Below are positions 36,441 through 47,217 of a stretch of DNA of 64,000 nt, in pieces. The translations under genes and the position numbers were made by a program. The DNA is from Lotus japonicus (Eukaryota > Streptophyta > Magnoliopsida > Fabales > Fabaceae): the NCBI RefSeq assembly GCF_012489685.1, contig NC_080043.1, forward strand, positions 6,636,501 through 6,700,500. The letters run 5' to 3'. Position 1 is the stretch's first letter. Every line of letters starts with the position of its first letter. The notes beneath the pieces are model-generated. The model was not told where the DNA came from and made no database searches. It saw only the letters and a list, made by a program, of their open reading frames with translations.

Positions 36441-36585
36441 TGTTGCATTACATATTTTGGGTGCTTGAATTCCAGTCAGGTCAAAAGACTTTTGGGCTCA
36501 ATATCATTGTGTTGCATTAGATATTTCGGGTGCTTCAATTCCGGTCAAGTCAAAAGACTTTCGGGCCTAAATGATTTACAATTAA
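36441..36585. repeat. tandem duplication, 69-bp unit x 2
   Basis: Two adjacent, diverged copies begin TGTTGCATTA[CG]ATATTT[TC]GGG and end AAAAGACTTT[TC]GGGC. The period of 69 is a multiple of three, and the plus strand stays open across both, reading CCI[TR]YFGC twice. This may be coincidental. Confidence 0.75.
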
Positions 36586-36617
36586 GTAGCTTCTATGTTG
36601 GTCAGTTGATCATATGA

Positions 36618-38240
36618 TCAGTTGCGAGTTTCATTGTGTAGTTTCATCGCGTTCATCTTACAGGTGAGCGAGCTTGAGCTAGACTTTGCATATTAGGGCT
36701 TATATAAAGACTACATCAATGCACAAGGCCTCGGCATATTTAATTTGTTATTTTTAAAAAATGAAATTAAAAAAACACTAACATAAATATGTGTGGCCTA
36801 ATTTATTGTACAAAAAACAAACATAAAATGGTATATTCCTTTTTCTCGTAGGCCTAATTACTCTTGGTTAAGAGCCAAATAAGTTAAAGGAAGAAGCAGC
36901 ATGGTTGTCAGGTGGCAGGCTAGCAGCAGTAATTAGTGATGTGATGACTAGAAAAACTAATAAAACAAGAAGGACTCCCAATTGTTAACTCAACAAAACG
37001 AGAAGGACAGAGAAGACAGCTGAGAAGGTCATATACAACTAGAGAAAGATAAGAAAAAAAAAAAAAAATTTGATATGCGATGTAATGTAAACGAGTAAAA
37101 GAAATATAGAAAAAACAAAAAATGTTGTTTGGTAGTACATGTATCATTATTAATCACAAGCAGAATCACATTAAATTTTTAGGACCCCACAATCTGTTTT
37201 GAGTTTGGTCTGCTTGATCAGTGGCTCCCAGGTCAGATGATCGTCATGATTAATTCATATATGGGCTAGGTGGATTTTATATGCTTGCTTAATTGAATTT
37301 TCGCTTTCTTGCTTTTGGAAACCCACCCTTTATTTCATTTTTGAATGTTTGAAAGGGACTCTTTAGAACAAGTGCAACGGCTTCTGTTCCATTATTTCAG
37401 TGTAAATGTATGATATTTATTTGCATTAAAGCTTCAAGCCATGTGATTGCTCTTCTTAACATACTTTATGTTTGAACGATTAGGGGTGTTCATAAATGTG
37501 GTTTAACTTGATTAGTAAAATAGTTCAGTTTTACTGCATTTAAGTGTTAAGCAGTTTAATTTGGTAATGTTTGAATCTATCTAATTGAGGTTCAAAATAA
37601 TGTTGAGTTACCCAACTTGGGTTGGCGTACAACTAGCCCCAAGTTCTAGATTTAATTTGTAGCTCCTCATAATTTCATAATTGAGGGTTTGAATTCTCGT
37701 GCGTCTAATAAAATCTCAGCTGGTAGGTAACTTCTTCAAGGAGATTCTTTGACGCTTTTACTTAAAAGTGAGTCTCAGCTAGTCTTCCTAATATACTACA
37801 GATGTCATATTTGGTAGTTTTGAAGTGTTTTTTCTCCATTATACTGTTTTTTTAAGGGTTTAAAAAAACAATGTTTAGCTAACTCATAAACATTGTGTTG
37901 ATGAACAAGTAAGATTTATATATTGTCCTTTTTAATTACTCTTCACTAGTTGAAGACACTGTGTATCATTCCGCTTAATGTGGATTTGCATGTCAGGGCT
38001 GGTCCCTAGTCTATACTTGGCAAGGATTCTTTTCTGTTTTTTCTTCAGATGTCATGGAGCATTATTCTTGAGCATAGAGGTATAGTTTTCCGTAAAATAA
38101 TTACATAGATTTGGCAAATGATTTGTGATGTGATGATATGGTTTCTTTAGTTGATAATTGGACAGGAGTCTTGTGTGATTTAGTCAGGATATTGGATTTA
38201 ACCAAGGTTAGGCCATGTTTTTCGGCTAAAGTTAATACAT
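36618..38240. other. gene-free stretch with an isolated hAT left end
   Basis: At 37483 the sequence TAGGGGTGTTCATAAA matches the terminus of the hAT element at 2645-3313, but no partner end was found. The remainder is AT-rich and unrecognised. Confidence 0.4.
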
Positions 38241-38255
38241 TATATATATATATAG

Positions 38256-38293
38256 GGGCCGACCCACATAGGGCCCAGGGGTTCAATTGATCT
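38256..38293. repeat. duplicated left terminus of the neighbouring hAT element
   Basis: AGGGGCCGACCCACATAGGG (from 38256), continuing CCCAGGGGTTCAA, repeats the first 35 or so bases of the element at 38315 and lies between two TA runs. Confidence 0.8.
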
Positions 38294-38314
38294 ATATATA
38301 TATATATATATATA

Positions 38315-39571
38315 CAGGGGCGGACCCACATAGGGCCCAGGGGGTTCAAGAAGAAAAAAAAAGTTCCTACCTACCCCTCTATAATATTTTTTTCTTGACC
38401 CCTCTGAGAATTTAAATTTGCACCCTAGACCCAACTCCTCTCTCTCTCACACACTCATCACGTGATTTCTCTCACGCCCTTCACTCTCATTCTCTAATTT
38501 CACGATACACAACTCCACAACCACAAGCACTCTCAGTCTCTCACCTAGGTCTGGTCACCACCACGCCGTCTCACCGGCCACCACCACGCCGTCCGCCGCA
38601 CCACCATGCCGTCCGCCACACCACCACTGTCCAGCCGTGCCTCTGGCTCTGCGGTTCTACTTCTACAGGTATGGCTGATTTGAGTGATTTCCCTAACCCT
38701 AATTTCCTCAAATGTCATAATTTCTCAAGCACGATACATGAAATCAAAGTAGAAGAAAGAAACCTCTAATCACATATTCACAGTATTGTAAACTGAAATT
38801 CTTTGTTCCTTGTGATTGGGTAATTTGGTACTGCTATTCGTTGTCTATTGTTTGTGAAAGTGATCTCTCTCTGCAATTCCTTTTTCCTTTTTGTAGTTTC
38901 ATATGTTTCTCAATTTGCAATAAGCCAATAACACTTCCCAGTTCCCAGTGAAACTATTGAGTGCATCTATCAAATGGTAAGTATCTTGAATTTTCCCAAG
39001 GTGTCATGGCTCTTGTCTGCTACTTGTTTCTGCTTCAGGTCCCTGTTTTGCTCCAAGTTGAATTCGTGGAAGTTGGCTTTGTGTTTTGATAATTGGGTGT
39101 GCGTTGGAGTTTTAGATTGAGGATATATTGATCCAATTGTGTTAAGGTTGTCATGTTGTGTGGATTGAGAACCTTTGCTATTTTTTTTTTGGGTCCTTTT
39201 GTCTGTTGCATATATAGCAGTTTAGGCACTTTTTTCCTATTCTCTGGTTTGATGACTATGTACAGGGTTGGGATAATTATGATTAAAGACAGTTTTGACA
39301 AGTTTATCTTCTTTTGAAATTGACACTGATTTTGAGATACATGGATGAATGATTGTTTAGTTATTTACATTGAGAGTGATGTATTCAATAACATTGACTC
39401 TAAGTTTATTGTTCAACGATTTCAGAATATGAAATCGCGTAGAGGACAACTATGATTTATATAATTTGTGATGTATAAACATATTACCGTTGTTTTTTAA
39501 TTATATTTTTATCGATGTGCTCATTTAGAAAATTTGAACCCCCTGACCTAGGGGTCCTGGATCCGCCACTG
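38315..39571. mobile_element. hAT-type non-autonomous transposon, 1257 bp
   Basis: The ends CAGGGGCGGACCCA and (reverse) CAGTGGCGGATCCA form the inverted repeats of a widespread plant hAT family. It sits in a TA microsatellite, so the 8-bp duplication would be TATATATA and cannot be proved. The interior holds a CT-rich stretch, a small 12-base repeat (CACCACGCCGTC, 38570-38630) and splice-like sequences, but no open transposase. It may be a deletion derivative keeping the 5' leader of its parent. Confidence 0.75.
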
Positions 39572-40553
39572 TATATATATATATATATATCTATATATAT
39601 ATATATCTATATATATATATATATCTATATATATATGCTATTTTGTATAGTGTTTTCTCTCCGTTCCTATTATCATTTTTGTAAGAATTTTTTTTAGCTT
39701 CACTCATAAACTGTGATGATGAATTAGTAACATTTATATTGTCCTTTTTAATTACTCTTCACTAGTTGGAGACGCCGTTGTTTCTAGATGAGAATGAAAA
39801 GAAATTATAATTCGCAATGTTTTTCAAAGCTTTAGCAGTGGATTTTGATTCCGTCGTTCCCAAATGAGTTTATTCATATATGCTTCTTCTTTTTTCATTC
39901 CCCTATCTATTTGGTTGTTGCATGTAAAAAGAATAGACTTTTTCATTTCCTTATACGCTTTTCAAAAATTAACTTGATTTTCTTCTTTTCTGATTAAGTA
40001 ATAAAAATAATTTATATTATACGTGGGTGAGTTTTAAAATTTATCCCTTTTTTACAATTTTGATTTGAGATTGCTCGATTCACAAATTTAGCAAATTAGA
40101 TTTCGAAAGAGCCCATAATACACAACCCATAGTTCATTATATTTTCAACTTATTTTTGTTCTTTTTATTCTACTCTCCTTATTTTTATCTTTCCCCTTCA
40201 TCTTCTTACTCTTCCTCTAGTTTACTTGTAGAAACATCTTTAACAACAAAGATTCGATTAACCTTAATGGCATCATCGATAACTTGTGCATCATGACTTT
40301 CATCAGCATTCTCTACTTATGTTGAAGGCACCCCCTGAGAGAGTCAATCCAGTTCAGCTATAAGTCCCCCTTGATCTACTCCCCTTTGTGAATTACGATT
40401 TGTAGGAGGTGTGAGTTGGTGCATATTCAGGTCAATAATAGCCTTGAGAGTTTGTAGAGATTCTTTTGGAATTTGATCAGAATTAGAAGAAGTAAGTTGA
40501 TAAGAAATCGTTAGAGCTTCAAATTTACTTTTTGTTCTTCTCTCATTCTGAAC
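39572..40553. other. TA-rich microsatellite then gene-free sequence
   Basis: Interrupted (TA)n with CTATAT breaks extends to about 39637. It is followed by AT-rich sequence with no recognised gene. Confidence 0.5.
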
Positions 40554-40703
40554 TACACCCTCCGGTCACATATATAAGCAAAAAACACTTTTTAGGTTCA
40601 TTCATTTAATGAATGTATCTAGTTATTAAAACAACTAGATACATTCATTAAATGAATGAACCTAAAAAGTGTTTTTTGCTTATATATGTGACCGGAGGGT
40701 GTA
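40554..40703. mobile_element. Stowaway-like MITE forming a perfect hairpin (71-bp arms, 8-nt loop)
   Basis: Arms 40554-40624 and 40633-40703 are exact reverse complements over all 71 bases, separated by ATTAAAAC. The ends read TACACCCTCCGGTCACATAT, with TA at each border serving as the target duplication, as in Tc1/mariner-related Stowaway elements. Full identity implies recent formation or a mechanism that keeps the arms identical. Confidence 0.9.
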
Positions 40704-41299
40704 CACAGTATCAGGTTCGAGATCAGGATTAGAACCATCAGAAACTTTGAATCTAAAACGCAAACACATACCTATCACGCCAAGGCTTAGGAAGAGAAAA
40801 ATACCCAACCGCCACTTCCTCCCAAATCTATGATGAAAACCCCTCCACCATCTTAGACGATAAATGAATGTTGGGTATCCGTTGCTAGTGCCCGAAACGC
40901 CCAATTGATGAAACCATGCCAGCGACACAGGAAAGGTAACACCTCCCACCCTAACCCCATCAAGACTCTTGATCGTCCTAATAATATACTTCCTTGACGA
41001 GAAGTGCTCAAAGACGAAATGAAGCAACCGTCCATCTCTCTCAGGTGTTGAATGAAGTCGTTAACGATCTTTCGAAACTACTCGGATAGTCATTTAACCT
41101 AATGATATCTTACCTTCTCCAACATGTCGTCGACCGAAATAATGGTACAATATCGAGTTGCGCTACCATCCCCTCGAAACACCTCATCCTCCTCCTCCAC
41201 AGGCTCCCCTCCATCATCCTTGCCTCCATTAGGCTTCAGACCAAGCCCAACCAACAAGCCTCGTATGGAGTACTTTTCATTATGTAAATATAAATGCAT
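40704..41299 (-). other. coding-like fragment, unassigned
   Basis: Two minus-strand open stretches (41099-41299 and 40704-41027) have a more codon-like composition and higher G+C than their flanks. The upstream one ends in a run such as EEEDEVFRGDG, and the downstream one reads VRVGGVTFPVSLAWFH. They may be exons of a decayed gene or retroelement whose 3' part was interrupted by the adjacent hairpin MITE. I do not recognise the protein family. Confidence 0.25.
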
Positions 41300-42603
41300 T
41301 CTCTAATTTCATTAAGATGAGATAGATTTCATTTCTTTCTATTACGGTGAATCAAACTTCTTCTCTTTAAACTGCATCAACTTCTTGTTCATATTGATGA
41401 TTCAATTCCCAAATTCCAACTGTTGTTTGCTTTTCAGTTGTTCCTCGAGATGAATATTTTGGCATTAAGAAATATATACATGTTGTCTATTTGTCATTGA
41501 ATTGTAATAGAATTATAAATTTTATTTTTGCATGTATATATATCCAAAAATAATATTTTATAAATTATTCTTATATTTGAAATCTTCCACAAATCAACTT
41601 ACTATGCATAAGCTTCAATGACAAAAAGCATTGATTGGAGGCCAATGTCTTCCGTTGACATACCGTTTACCTATGGAGCTTATATAATTATATAAGACAT
41701 AAGTCTCTATTCAACAGCAGTACTGTATGATCTCTGCTCTTGAATCTGTACAAAAACTAAGGCATGGGTTGAGTACTATATAAGTATATAGTCTGTTTGA
41801 CGTTGTGCTATACAAGGCTATGGAGGGTCAAGCTATATCTTTAACTCCAGCAACAAACAAAATGGTAATCATGTAAATGTTGGCATAGTACTACTTGGAC
41901 AAACATGCTGGCAATATATATTATTCTCTCCATTTAGCTAGCTAGCGAGCTCTTATTTTCTTCATGTGTACCTTGTTGGAGACCATTTTTGAACTCTGAA
42001 CGGAGAACAAGGCATGCTTACATGTCTCAAAAGGAAATCAAACTTAGAAACCTGATATATGTAATATTGCAATGCGAGACAGAGATATTGTTGAATGTGT
42101 CAAACAAATAGTGATCATTAATGGTGCAACCTATGGACATGGTTTAAATCTTGTGGTGATTATGCCTCCACGTGAAGAAGAAAAGAGTGTCAATTAAGAC
42201 TACGAGGTCAAAGGTTGGGACCCTCCTTTGGCCCAAAAAGTACCACATTCAAGCCAATTTCAGCTGGGATTAGGGGTGGATCAGTTCTGATGGATCTGAT
42301 GAGTTAAAGGATTCAAACAAAGATAATGTAGTGTGTGTTTGAAAAACTTATCCAGGATCCACGTTTGGCCCCGATTCATGTTTTAAGAAGTAAGAAATAG
42401 TTGCTTTTGAATTTCTGGATCCACTTTTGGCCTATATAGATTTAAAACCAAGCACACACATAATCGGTTCAAATTTGGTTAATTAATTGACCCACGTTAT
42501 GTAAAATCTGAACCAAACTAATTATAATCGATTTGGTTCTTTTTTTAATATGAATCAATTCCATCACACAATTAATTTTATATTTAATATTATATTAATA
42601 TAA
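41300..42603. other. gene-free stretch
   Basis: AT-rich with no gene. A hAT-like end TAGGGGTGGATCAG stands alone near 42271. Confidence 0.4.
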
Positions 42604-42790
42604 CCACAAAGGGTGGCACAGGTGGTGAATGTGAATTTTCTTAAGGGATTTCACCTAGGTTTCTGGCCCGGGTTCGATCCCCTCTGAGGTCAAAAATAAA
42701 AACCTTTGTGGCCAGGGATATCACTACCGTACCCCGAGTCAGATTAGTCACGTGGGGCCCCTTTCCCCCGTTTTATTTTTATTTTTATAG
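42604..42790 (+). mobile_element. tRNA-derived SINE
   Basis: Box A-like GGGTGGCACAGGTGGTGAAT (42611) and box B GGCCCGGGTTCGATCCCC (about 42666) are spaced as in a tRNA. The 3' end is T/A-rich (TTTTATTTTTATTTTTAT). Confidence 0.7.
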
Positions 42791-42915
42791 GTAAATGTTA
42801 GTTGTTAGTAATGTTAGTAAATTAGTTCCTTCATCAGGGTTTGAACCCTGACCCTTCACCCTTCAATACCCTTCATTTCCTTAGCTCACCAAGTGAGCTA
42901 TATACCCACCCCACA
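42791..42915 (-). mobile_element. tRNA-derived SINE, tail-to-tail with the preceding one
   Basis: On the minus strand, box A-like TAGCTCACTTGGTGAGCTAA and box B-like CAGGGTTCAAACCC are followed by the tail ACTAACAACTAACATTTACC. It belongs to the same family as 1348-1490 and 9885-10012. Confidence 0.65.
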
Positions 42916-44456
42916 CCCTTTTCTCCGTGGCGACGGGTGGCCAAAGGAGAAAAAAAATATTATATTAATATGGATACCTTTTAAAAATTATTATTTAAAA
43001 GACCTCAAAGCTAGGTTTTCGATTGACCGAACAACCAAGATCGAATCCTTGATTTGCTCCCGCAATAAACCTGCTGATTCAATTCAAGACATTCTGATCT
43101 TCCATAAACATCATTCATGCGCTCTTAGATACTTCTTTTTCTTCATTATTATAATTAATTAAGAGGCTCCGATACATTTATATATCGGTCGTTCTTGTTG
43201 TGTAATAGACATATATGCTGATGGTTTTGAAGGAAGAGTAAAGCTTCAAACAAGTCAAGCTATGTCCTCAGACTATTTTGTGAATATTTTCCGCCGATTG
43301 CGTGGTACGGTAAAACTTTCCCCAGCTTCAATCTTTGAATTCATTCTCTTTGTTGAGTAAAGATGGTACTTACAAGAATCTAAATCATTAAGGATTAATT
43401 TAACCAGTAACCCAAATAAAGAACCTAAATCATTTTCCTATATTTTCTACTACTACACTTCCACTACTCCAACGGTAAGGAGTAATGCTATAGGGTACAA
43501 ATTAAACCCTGCAAGAAATTACGAAGAAACAACATGAACCCATTCACTGTGTGCTTTGACTAGATTCACTGGCTGGGTAGCGTGAAAGGGGGGATTTGTG
43601 ACCATCATGTTCCTTCAACTTGTTCCTTCATCTGGTTTCGTCTAATACACATTCTTAATGTCAAGCATAATCCTAAAGTTAAAAAAATGTGTTGCTTAAC
43701 CCAAGTGTTAATTTAGTTCACTTCAATTTAAAGGGGATGAAATGAAATGCATTTACTAGTGCTGTGTATTCTTAATCATCCGTAGTTTGTAAATGATATG
43801 CAATTATTGTCTTGTCCTCTGGGAAACATTTAGCAACAGGAAAGGACATGGTATAGCCTCACCAGGTTAAATTAATTAATGGCCTAATTGCAGCCAAAAA
43901 AGAAAAAAAGAAAGGAAAATGTTGAGTAAGTCGGGTTCCTTTCGACCTATTTGACAATTTCCCTTGCAATGTACTATCTTACGTCAATTTTAATTTTCCA
44001 TGAAGTTTTGAAAGTTGATTTTTTTGTTTATAGCAATCCATCAAAAGTTTGTTTGTCTAATTAACTTTCATACGTTCAGACTATTCTTTTTCTTGCATCT
44101 CAATTCTTTATTTTTTTAATTTTCTTCTTATTTAACATCACTCATATTTCTCTCTTTTCTCCCTCATGGCGTGAGTGATATAATATTAATCCGATCTACA
44201 TATATTTGGTGAATAAATTAATCTATGCCTAACCAAAGATTTAGCCTCAATTTAGATATTTGTTAACACTAGTGCTTCAACAAAAAAAAATTGTTGACAC
44301 TAACATGTTAATGGACGCTTGCACCTACTTCAAGAAAAATAATGAATGAAATTCTCGTTATAAACCTGGATGAATGTGCTTGTGCTTTTATATTAACTCA
44401 ATAGGTATCCAAACGTACATACTAAAATAGTAAAATGTGTGGTCCATATTTTTTAA
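42916..44456. other. gene-free stretch
   Basis: AT-rich with no recognised gene. An 89-codon open frame at 42893-43162 overlaps the SINE and is not credible. Confidence 0.4.
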
Positions 44457-44467
44457 TTATTCAGGTT

Positions 44468-44618
44468 AAAAATGATTAGTGAACACCTCAATAGTGATAC
44501 ACTAAAACACTTCTTGTTTATGAGATTAAAAACTAATTTAATTTGTGGTGATTTTTAATCCTCACATACCAATAATGTTTGAATGTTTATCACTATTGAA
44601 GTGTTCACCAATTATTAC
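44468..44618. mobile_element. Mutator-like MITE, 151 bp
   Basis: Inverted ends share GTGAACAC[CT]TCAATAGTGATA. An 11-base flank TTATT[CT]AGGTT (44457-44467, 44619-44629) is duplicated with one change. Confidence 0.65.
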
Positions 44619-45079
44619 TTATTTAGGTTTGAACCTTAATTAAGCAGCTAAGAATACACCAATTAATGTGCTGTATCAATACAAGATTAAAAAGCAATGC
44701 TAAAGTAGATTTGAAATTTTGAAGGTGAGCGAGCCAAGTTAAAACTTAAAAGGTACTCATATGTCTATGTGGAAACTAGTTATATAAGGAACCTTCCACG
44801 GGCAGAATCACATTCATTTTACAATAATGTTTAATCAGTTTGAGAAGACAGAAAACGATGCCTAAGAAAATGTGAGAAAGTACTGGTGCAGTCCTAGTGT
44901 TGGACATCCTAATTGACAGCAATATGGCAAGAAAATAACAGCTCGACAAGAGGCAGGTAATCAGTAATCATATGGATGTTAGGGAAAAGTATGCCTCACC
45001 TGAATTTTGTTTGCAATATTCCTTTTAATTGAAATAGACTTTGGTAATAGACTTCTAAATAAAGTGAGGTTTTTTTTCC

Positions 45080-45255
45080 GAGTAATGATACGTACACACC
45101 TCATTTTTTAAACACTTCATTTTCACCTATTTTTATTTCTATCTCTCTCCTCTTATCATCTATCACATCTCATACTTTGTCTCTCTTATTTTTTCTTTTC
45201 TTCCTATCTCTCTCATCATTCCACCTCTCTTAGAGGTGTGAAAGAATCATTATTG
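45080..45255. mobile_element. MITE, 176 bp (family member 2 of 2)
   Basis: Reverse-oriented relative of 26106-26288. It shares CACACCTCATTTTTTAAACA and the polypyrimidine core. It is flanked by TTTTTTTCC on both sides (45071-45079, 45256-45264), a 9-bp duplication. Confidence 0.75.
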
Positions 45256-45264
45256 TTTTTTTCC

Positions 45265-47025
45265 TGCTGATCCTTGTGCAATGGGGTGTGATGAGTACGA
45301 GTTTAAGTACTAGAATATGCATTCTCATATGTGTTATCCTTTGTTTGGCTGTGGAGAGAAAGAGATGAAAATAAAGTAAATTTTATAGGCTGTTTAATGT
45401 GATAGAAAGAAAAGAGAAAAAAATAAAAGGGCGCTGAGAAAAACTTATTTTTTGTGTTAACATATATTTTACAGTTAAAAACACTACTCCCTGAAGGTTT
45501 AAGATAGTCAATACTAGTTAAATACGGAGAAAAAAAAACAGAAGCATATTCTCTCCCCTCCTTAATTTGGTGATCGGAGACCCAAAAATGATTGGCGAAG
45601 TCAACCTCCCTCTTCTCCCACCAAACAAGGTTGATTCTTGATAACACCACAAGTGCACAGTACTATTGCAGAAGTAAAATATCCATCCCATGAGGACTAA
45701 CTAACTACTAGCATATTTACTTTATTAATTATTTAAGTAATACAATTGTTGAATTAATTGGTTGCTTAAAAACTTAAATTGAAATGTATACTCTCCGAGT
45801 TTGATAACTCCAAACCCAGGCCGAGCACAAGCCCCATCACCTCCCCCAACATTAAAGCGTAATCATAATTGTCCCAACTATGAGGGCGTTCGTAACCCTC
45901 ACCTAAGTTAATGGTGCCGCCCCATTCAATAAGTCAATGATGACACTTAATAACATCATCAATGTGTCATGAAAGCCACCAAAAACCCTAACAGTCCAAG
46001 ATGAGTCTTTATAAAGGGGTTTTGGCCCAACTCTGAAAGCATTTTCACATATTAAGAATTTTGGCCCATAAGTATAATGTCCTGATTTTCGAGTGCTTAC
46101 TTTAGTAACCTTTTTAATGAAAAGAAATGATGGTTGTCTTTTAATAATCATAAAAAATGTAGGTAAACTTTTTTTCGTTTCTTAGAACATTGATGAAACC
46201 ACGATAGTCATAATACCCATGATTGCCACATATAAAAGTACTGTAACATCAGCAACGTACAAATGTCGCTCGCTAGCGAACTAGTACTAGTACACGAAAG
46301 TGACACCCTCGAATGAGTCCCCATCATCATTAGCGTCTCCCATCGCTATCATCTGAAGTCTTCCCCGAAGAAGAATCATCATCTAGTGGAGACGCCCAAG
46401 GTACATCCACAGAGAAAGAAGTGTAAGGGTTAATTTCTTAAAAGAGTTTATCATAGGAGTATAACAGTGAAATAAAATTATTACATATCAAATAGATTAG
46501 GCAATAAGTATAGATCATACAATATATCACATACTCTAGACATCCCAATTCACATTCACTCATTTTGTTCCCTTAAGCACGTATCACATAATACCTACTC
46601 AGAGTCGCACATAAACGGTCAACTCAAAGTCAAGAATAAATATACAATCACATATAGGCAACCACCTCAGAGTTAGTTTAAATGTTATTCTCATGCTCAT
46701 GCAAATACTCACAACAACCCGTATAAAACGCCAACACCAAAATGGAAGGCGGGACAATCAGTCAATCTCTAGTTTGATAGCCTATGCTATCAACCCCACT
46801 GGTGAATGCCACTTAACACAGACATGCATGTCTTGTATGACGTTCTTAATGCAAATGATCAGAACGGAAACATAAGACACGTTTTCTGAAAAATTTTATG
46901 CCTTGCGTGATGTTAATGTGGTTGTATATGTGCAACTCTATTTGTGCCATATATGTATAATTGACGGGTCGTTATGAGTAGTTGTGGGTGGATTGTGCAG
47001 AGCACATGATTATGATGTGACTTAT
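45265..47025. other. gene-free stretch, probably an old LTR at its right end
   Basis: No gene. The part from about 46430 to 47025, together with 51270-51600 beyond the nested insertion, reads like a diverged relative of the solo LTR. For example, AGTTGACCCT[TC]GCACTC near 51337 resembles a stretch near 50565. This is tentative. Confidence 0.35.
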
Positions 47026-47217
47026 TTATTTATAGGGTTAAAGGTCATATTAGTCCCTGTATTTGTAAAAACGTTTGATTTTGGTCCCTCCGTAAAAAAA
47101 CCGCCAGTAATTGTATTATAAACCGCCGGTAACTATACAAAAAACCGCCACTAATCATCATTTTTTAGTTAAGGGACCAAAATCAAACACTTTTACAAAC
47201 ACAGGGACTAATATAAC

